Shown piece after piece: positions 21,426 to 28,212 of a stretch of DNA of 28,212 nt (its first letter is position 1; every line of letters starts with the position of its first letter). This stretch comes from Psilocybe azurescens. Its lineage: Eukaryota; Basidiomycota; Agaricomycetes; Agaricales; Agrocybaceae. A program made the translations under genes and the position numbers. The stretch spans positions 1-28,212 of the forward strand of contig JAJIRX010000809.1 of the NCBI GenBank assembly GCA_023853785.1, read 5' to 3'. A model generated the notes under the pieces. That model had not been told where the DNA came from and made no database searches. It saw only the letters and a program-made list of their open reading frames with translations.

Positions 21426-24400
21426 ATGGAACGAGTCTTTGCCTGTCTTCTGGGCATCCTCTCTCTTTTGAGTGGGATACATGCCATCGGCCAGGATACA
21501 TGTGTTACTTTCAAACCTTCCACCAACACATTTGCCGTCGTAAACAACAAGAAAGCTTCCCCATCCTCATTTCGCCAGACGAATGGCCTGGCGTTCAACT
21601 CGCTGCTGCTGACTTCCAGGCTGATATACAGCGCGTCACCTCAGTCAAACCATCTTTGACTAACTTCACTGTCGCCACTACGCCTACCGACTCGGTCGCA
21701 AATTCTTCATCACCAGCAGATGCGTCTTTTAGTAAACCACCCACTAGTGCTCCAATTATAATTGGCACTCTCGGAAAGTCCTCCGTCATCGACCAGGTGG
21801 TGAAGTCCGCCAAAATAGACGTCTCTTCCATCGAAGGAAAGTGGGAGTCATTCATCACACGTGTCGTCAGCAACCCACTTCCAGGAGTGGCTAGCGCCTA
21901 CGTAATTATTGGAGCTGACAAGCGCGGTACGATCTTTGCGTTATATGACCATTCAGAGCAGTTCGGTGAGTTCATCCTCTATTTTTGACTGAATGCCATT
22001 AGTTTGTAGCCCGTTTAACTTTCATTCCCACCGTTGTCTTTTCCAAAATTGTACACTTACCAATCTATTTTATCCGATGAATTAGGCGTATCCCCATGGT
22101 ACTGGTATGTTCTATTTTTATCAAACTGGCTGGCGCGTCTTGGCGGCCCGTGGTAGAATCGCATCAAAATAACCTGCTCCTTCCTCAGGTGGGCTGACGT
22201 TCCAACCACTACTCAGTCAGATATTTTTGTTACGAACTCAGGGTGCTCTCACGGCTCGCCTTCTGTGAAGTACCGCGGTATATTTCTCAATGACGAACAA
22301 CCAGCTCTGCAGAACTGGGCCGCAGAAAAGTTCACGAATGGAACAGGGGCCCAATTTACCGGCAGTCCATTCAATCATCTGTTCTATACCAAACTGTGAG
22401 CCGCGTTTTATTCCTGGTTCGATTTGTATGAGCTTCAATGTATTCTTTGTAGGTTTGAGCTTATTTTGAGGATGAAAGGAAATTACCTATGGCCCGGTAT
22501 GCGCTGCCATCTCACTCTTTGCGCCAGGAATAGCTTTAAATCCCGCAAATAGCTGTCTGGGGTAGCGCCTTTGCCATTGATGATCCACAGAATCAGCCTT
22601 TGGCCGACTATTATGGTGTGGTAATGGGTACAAGGTATGCTATCCCTGTCTCGTACTCAATATGATCTAGTGTTATATCCACATTCTCCAGTCATCAAGA
22701 ACCTATGATGCGCTCCACTCCCAATGAATTCAGTATCTTCGGCAAAGGGCCGTGGGACTATACTACAAACGCTGACAACATTAACGAATTCTGGCTTGAG
22801 GGAGCAGAGCGTGCTAGACCATTCGAATCGGTGTATACAATTGGAATGAGGGGATTCGGTGACCGTGAGTTCTACCCTGCATCTTTAAATAACGGATTAC
22901 AAATTGAACGTAATTACAGTGCCTCTTTCGGAGAATACGAATATCGCACTTCTTCAAGGCGTCATTGCAAACCAGACTGAGATCTTACAAAGGTTTACAA
23001 TAAAACGGACGTCTCCGACATTCCCCAGATTTGGGCTCTCTGTAAGTGTCTCCTCCGCTTTATTAAAATCCATACATCGTTGAAAAGGAAATAATAGACA
23101 AGGAGGTAGAAGGATATTACGACGACGGAATGCGTGTTCCCGATTATGTTACTCTTCTCTGGTCAGACGATAAGTAAGTTGCTTCACGTACATCTCACAT
23201 TTAGGTTTCTTAAGTGTTCTTTAGCTGGGGAAACGTCCATCGTTACCCAACCTTGTCAGAAAGAAACAGAACGGGAGGAGCTGGTATTTATTATCATGTA
23301 AATATTACTTCCCTTTGCTCCGGCACTCGTATTGATGCCTTATTTTTGTAGGTTGACTATGTAAGTTAGCTGAAAGACTGTTGAGCTGTTGACCGACACA
23401 CGCTATGCAGGTCGGAACCCCAAGAGATTATAAGTGGATTACTGTGAGTGACATGATACGTCGCCTTCCAATGTAGACCTTGCTGAATAGAAACTCAGAG
23501 CACACAAGTCGAAAAGGTATATAACAATGCAATCAGTCAGGATACCTTTATTCTAAACCAAACTAGATACAACAACAAATGTCCCTCGCCATTCAACGCC
23601 AAGCCGACCGACTCTGGATCTTGAATGTCGGCGATCTCAAGCCATACGAGCGGGAGACCGAATTCTTCCTCAGTTATGGATGGAACTCGACTCGCTGGAC
23701 ACCGGCTAATGTACAGACCTTCGTCAGCCAGTGGGCAACTCGTGAATTCGATCTGTCCCAAAAGGATACGGCTACCGTTACAAGCATCATCGGCAATTTG
23801 ACGAGATTCAATGCAAGGAGGAAGCCGGAGTTGCTGAACGGAACAACCTACAGCTTGATCAATTACAGAGAGTACGTTAAAAATCGCAGGCTCCTGTGCG
23901 ATATGATTTAATCTTCGTTTTAGAGCGGATAATATTTTGGCCGATTGGGCAACCCTTGAAGCAGCATCGACTGTAATCTATAACAGCTTGTCGATTGCTA
24001 TGAAACCTGCCTTCTTCCAACTTGTGCATCATCCAGTCATCGCAAGCAACAACGTTGCTAAAATGGTTTTCACTTAGTTCTTTATTGTCCTAGCATGTAT
24101 CTAATTTTTATTTATTTAGCTGGTCGCCGCAGGACAGAATAATCTAAGAGCGTCACAAGCACGGGTGCGTCATTCTTTGACAGAAGCTCTTTATACCATG
24201 CTAAAAGATAAGTTAGCTGAGCACAAACCAACTTGCGGATACTGTTGAGCAACTGTTCGAGAAAGACTTCGATATTGAAACGCAGTACCATACGCTACTT
24301 AACGGTGAGCTAGTTTAACGATAATACACTGTGTATAAAGCTAAAACTCTTTCAGGAAAATGGGACCAGTAGGTTATCAACCGTTTTTGGTGATCAGTGC

Positions 24401-25867
24401 TCACCTTTTATTTCCATGAAGCATGATGGATCAAACCCGTAAGCGATGCTTTATATGTTTCCGTCGACTCATTTATTGACATTAATCCACAGACTTGGGA
24501 TACTTCTACTGGCAGCAACCAATGACAAACAGGTACTTATCAGTCTTGGGGTAGAGTTTTTTCTATATTTAGGGCATATTGTTTCAATAGCATGCCATTG
24601 ATCTCCCGTGTTCAGTCAAAAAGAATGCACTTGCAGGAGTCATGCGAATTGTACCCGAGGGTACTCTAGGAGCCTGGTAAGATATTTCGTATCGTCTCTT
24701 CAGTTTGAATCATGTTTCTTAACTTCCACACACAGGCCGGGAGACAATCCAAATCAATGCGCACTGGGTTACAACTGTCCACCTCCTTCCGTCACCCTGG
24801 ACAACTTCTCTCCTATCGCCGACCGCTACTTTGATGTTGGAGCCGGTGGACCTACTTCATTCACGTTCACTGCTACCAGCAATGTTACCTGGATCAAACT
24901 CACACCTGCCAAGGGGTCTATCTCGCCGACGTCTCCAGAACAACGCGTGATTGCTAGCGTCACTGACTGGAGTAAGCTTAGTGCCGGCAGCAACACAGCT
25001 CAGATCATTTTTACCGCTACGGCTGTCGGACAGGCTGCGCTGATTGTGCCTGTGATGTTCTTTGCTGTCAAGAACACCCCTCCGAGTGGGTTCAAAGGTG
25101 CGATAATCTCAAGCTCACTGGCGAAGTTTGCTCATAAGATGTGTAGGCTTTGTCGAAGGGACTGGCGTTATCTCAGTTGAGGCAGCACATGCAACTAGAA
25201 AGACTACAGTTCAGGGCATTTCGTGGACGGAGCTCCTGGCCTTGGCAGAACTCTATCTGCCGTCACTCCAATGCCTTTAGGCGATGTTAACTTCACTGTT
25301 GGAGCCGGCCCAACTTTGTGAGTAGTTCTATATGACTAGGATTAGCTCAATTAGTGATTTTGCTGAGACCTTTATTAGGGAATATGATTTCGTCAACTTC
25401 AATAACCAAGCTGGTGGAAATGTAACTGTGATTGTGCACCTTTCCCCTTCTCTCAATGCGAATACGGATCAGCAACCATTGGCTTATTCTATCCAGATCG
25501 ACTCGCAAGCGCCCGTAAAAGTCATACCTGTCGGATCTGAGATTCCTGGAGGATTGCCTGATGGATGGGATTCGAATGATGGCTGGGTCGCCAACTCTAT
25601 CATCACAACGCCCACGAGCTTTAGCGGGGTGAATCCTGGTGCTCACACTTTGAAGGTGAGCACTCGAATCTACTTTCTTGACTTTGTAATATAGAAGCTG
25701 AGCTATTGGAAAGATTTCGATGATGGAGCCTGCGGTCGTCATCCAAAAGATAGTGATCGGTGCGTTCTTCTCTCCTATTCATGGTAGAAGGTTCTTGACG
25801 AAACACTCTCAGATGCCGGGGACTGCAACCAAGCTATCTTGGTCCTCCCGAAAGTTTACTCATTTGA
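21426..25867 (+). CDS. Secreted GH115 xylan alpha-1,2-glucuronidase, 25 exons, five apparent frameshifts
   Basis: GH115 enzymes remove (4-O-methyl)glucuronic acid side chains from xylan outside the cell. A signal peptide (MERVFACLLGILSLLSGIHA) precedes family blocks: ISPDEWPGVQLAAADFQADI, VIIGADKRGTIFALYDHSEQ, GVSPWYWWADVP, MKGNYLWPAVWGSAFAIDDP, YTIGMRG, LPLSENTNIALLQG, LLWSDDNWGNVHRYP, RQADRLWILNVGDLKP, NNLRASQARLSTNQLAD and GALGYNCPPP-like C-terminal sequence, then the GH115 C-terminal beta domain. All 24 introns are about 49-120 nt; one (24066-24119) has a weak GTTTTC donor. Exons include microexons of 9 nt (23352-23360), 13 nt (24356-24368), 17 nt (24422-24438) and 18 nt (23499-23516). 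One base is missing at each of about 21549-21562, 22978-22990, 24618-24622, 25231-25240 and 25818-25821. Restoring these gives 1016 codons, close to the usual family length. Confidence 0.93.
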
Positions 25868-26284
25868 CCAATTCCTTTACATAGTCGTTGTTAGACTTTT
25901 TCTGTTGTATATCTGTATATGTTTTCCTCTTCTTCAAACCGCGTGGATGAATAGATGGACTCCATTTTCGTCAGAAAGGGACGTGGAACCCACACACAGG
26001 AGAATGATATGTGTCAATCGTAATTTAATAACTCAGTTAACTTATGTAAGTCATTAACAGGATCAACTCTGCTCGATATACCCATCATTCACCAGCTCGA
26101 TATTCCCACCTTTCTCCTTGGTGACTTGGCCAACATCTCAGCTTCTCTTTAGATAGATAGTGAGTATGTTGTAGAAGAGCTGCAGAAGCAAAAATTGCAA
26201 TTTTTGACGTTGATATGTTACCTTTTTGATGACCCTGAAGATGCGTGACATACATGGACTTCTCTTCCACTGCTGGCGCCGACC
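25868..26284. other. 3' flank of GH115, no gene
   Basis: AT-rich sequence with no recognisable coding feature. It contains the GH115 terminator region and ends where TACAG/CTGTA-rich repeat sequence begins. Confidence 0.5.
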
Positions 26285-26574
26285 AGTGTAAGTAAAACTT
26301 ACAGTGAATTAAATACAGAACTTATGTAAGAATTGCTGTAAGTATGACATACAGCACTTCTGTTTGAAAATAATACAGATAACAAACAGATATTCTGTTT
26401 GGTGGTAAGTTAAACAAACAGTATTTCTGTTTCTAAGCTGTAATAATACACCCGAATAAAGAGAATTTCTATTCTTTGTCTGTTTTTTAAATATACAGAA
26501 CAGCTGTATGTAATTGCTGTATGTAAAACATACAGATATTGTGTATGTAATTGCTGTATGTTATACAAACATGA
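26285..26574. repeat. CTGTATGTAA/TTACATACAG-rich repeat cluster
   Basis: Many short direct and inverted copies of CTGTATGTAA-type motifs occur here, including GTAAGTAAAACTTAC, which folds on itself, and a near-duplication of GTATGTAATTGCTGTATGT at 26507-26525 and 26543-26561. It probably forms one end of the same MITE-like element as the adjacent inverted repeat. Confidence 0.55.
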
Positions 26575-26794
26575 GTTCTGTAAAGAAAACTTACAGTCAA
26601 AATACAGAATTTCTGTTAGTTTTACTTATGGAATTTATGTATATATTGCTGTATGTAAACTTACGAAATATACAGTATTCAACTCACTCAGGTATATTTT
26701 GGTGTAAGTTTTACATACAGAAATTATATACATAAATTCCATAAGTAAAACAAGCAGAAATTCTGTATTTGACTGTAAGTTTTCTTTACAGAAC
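26575..26794. mobile_element. MITE-like inverted repeat
   Basis: Arms 26575-26664 and 26704-26794 are near-perfect reverse complements of about 90 bp around a 39-nt loop. Small differences are limited to a few substitutions and one-base indels. There is no coding capacity; the mirrored frames sharing VLLMEFMYI are artefacts of the palindrome. Size, AT content and structure fit a miniature inverted-repeat transposable element. Target-site duplications were not resolved. Confidence 0.7.
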
Positions 26795-28212
26795 TTGTTG
26801 AGATGTTTAGTGGGGTGTCTTTGTAATTGCCCAATACACAACACCCAATCAAATATTTATATTGATCAGTTCTAGATCTGGGAGGGTAAGCTTTTAAGGC
26901 TTATTACAATAACTAGTTTAGCAGAGTACAGACTTAGGCGATTGCTCTTTGGTGATCACTAGTAGCTAGAGAACTCTTTTAGACAGGTGAGTACACACAA
27001 GGCACTGAAATAGTAAGGGCAATCTCTCTATGTGAGGGTGATCACCAATATCAAGGGAATCGCTTTTGGGGGCAAGTGTACATGGGACACCTAACAGGTC
27101 GCTTTATAAAACCCAAACTCAAACTATCAAACACTATAAGTGATCACCCATATTAACACATAGCAGATCCTTAGTTCCTATAAGCAACTGGGCACACTAG
27201 TCCACAGTCCTTAGTTTACTATAGGCAACATCCTGAAACAGTCGGATTTCTCTGACAGTTGTCCCTAGTTACTATGAGCAATCACTAGCCTTTATAGGGT
27301 TCCCACCATACTTAACAATCCCCAGGGCAGTCTTTCTATAGGCAACTGTCCTGAACCGGTCAGAGTTCTCTGACAGTTGTCCCTAGTTACTATGAGCAAT
27401 CACTAGCCATATAGGGTTCCAACCCATACTTAACAATCCCCAGGGCAGTCCACAGATGACTTATAAAAGCCTGCTTATCAAGTCTAATAGACCTGACATT
27501 GAATATAACAATGGCAATCACTCACAAAAGGTAGCACCTAATTGCTTAAGGTGAACTGTAGTGTTCAATCTCTTATCACACAAATCACTAGTCCTCAAAG
27601 TATTAACACTGGAATTCTTATTCAGAGTAAATTCTGATATCAAATCTGGGGTGTAGATTACTTGGTTCCTATTCTAAGATACAGGGCTGTTTTTATAGAC
27701 TAAATATATACTTTGGCTTGTGATAATTGAAAGAGACTAAGAGAAAAGGAAGGAAATGGACATGCTGCCTAGCCTTTGCTACACCAATTATAATAGTGGA
27801 AAGTACTAGTTTGCCTGGGCTACGTGTTTTATTTGAAGATAACATTGTTGTCCATGTGGCAGTGCCTCCTTGGGTAGCAATCACCCAACTTATTTTATCA
27901 GATGGCTTGCGGCTAAGGCATGTTGGTACTAGATTGCTTAGGGGTATATTTCTTAGGAAACCCCTAAAGGTTCCTGTTACGACTTCAAGCTTATATTCAC
28001 GTGCATGGATAAAGCCGACAGTCATAGTCAAGAACAGCGAGTTCCAAGCAGTGTCAAGTAAGAAGTTAGTTCTCAAGAACTAGCTAAAGAATACAGTGGA
28101 TCCTTCCTGGTATAAATACTATGAACCATACAGTAAGTTGAAACGAGTTTGAATGTTCATCAGCAGATGTATATAAGAATAGAGGAAACAGATCAAACGC
28201 TCATCGAAAGAT
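26795..28212. other. Repetitive, transposon-like sequence to the window edge
   Basis: CG-poor sequence with recurring GTGATCAC palindromes (near 26951, 27028 and 27139), a tandem duplication (27219-27451) and a TATA-like TTTATAAAACCC near 27102. Overlapping open frames on both strands at 27693-28083 (127 and 118 codons) have no recognised domain, and at most one can be real. The TGTTGAGATG near 26796 resembles an LTR start, but no second LTR, primer-binding site or polyprotein is visible in the window, so this is only a possibility. Confidence 0.4.
27219..27451. repeat. Tandem duplication, two copies of about 117 bp
   Basis: Copies at 27219-27335 and 27336-27451 both run from CTATAGGCAAC through CTCTGACAGTTGTCCC and TACTATGAGCAATCAC to CCCCAGGGCAGTC, with few differences. 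A partial, diverged third copy (CCTATAAGCAACTGGGCA) lies just upstream near 27177. Non-coding, inside transposon-like sequence. Confidence 0.75.

Noticed and set aside
24608..24676. ORF start at 24608 as a separate small protein
   Set aside because: It is a shifted frame inside a conserved GH115 exon caused by the A-run loss at 24618-24622.

Overview
The window reads as nuclear DNA from a filamentous basidiomycete, most likely Agaricomycetes. Short GT-AG introns of about 49-66 nt with CTRAY-like branch points interrupt most genes. The two large genes, a NACHT NTPase with the basidiomycete-style N-terminal INGG motif and a GH115 alpha-glucuronidase, are typical of wood- and plant-associated Agaricomycetes. 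A narrower placement is not supported.

Layout: positions 1-204 (minus) hold the first exon of an SRPK-type protein kinase, which carries an in-frame TGA. A long stretch without a recognisable gene follows, broken by an F-box-like coiled-coil fragment (2874-3361, minus). A compact, intact three-exon gene for an eight-cysteine small secreted protein lies at 6307-6664, with a TATA box and a 5'UTR intron. From about 7.4 to 12.7 kb the DNA is AT-rich and strikingly poor in CG. It contains a 1.1-kb foldback palindrome (7791-8909) and decayed repeats, which is repeat or transposon territory. At its right edge sits a short copy (12715-12836) of the 3' part of the neighbouring NACHT gene. The NACHT gene itself occupies 13243-16659 (5 exons). 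Between 17.1 and 19.4 kb are coding-like pieces that could not be identified. The GH115 gene fills 21426-25867 with 25 exons, several of them microexons. The last 2 kb is a MITE-like inverted repeat followed by repetitive, transposon-like sequence with a 117-bp tandem duplication.

The most consequential observation concerns reading frames. Both large genes are well conserved over their whole length, but each is broken by single-base losses: three in NACHT and five in GH115, most next to homopolymers. Adding back exactly those bases makes the summed exon lengths divisible by three (1061 and 1015 residues). This looks more like systematic indel error in the assembly than eight independent mutations, and it should be settled before either gene is called a pseudogene.

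The genes show no operon-like or pathway relationship. The kinase is housekeeping, the secreted protein and GH115 enzyme act outside the cell, and the NACHT protein is an NLR-like intracellular sensor candidate.
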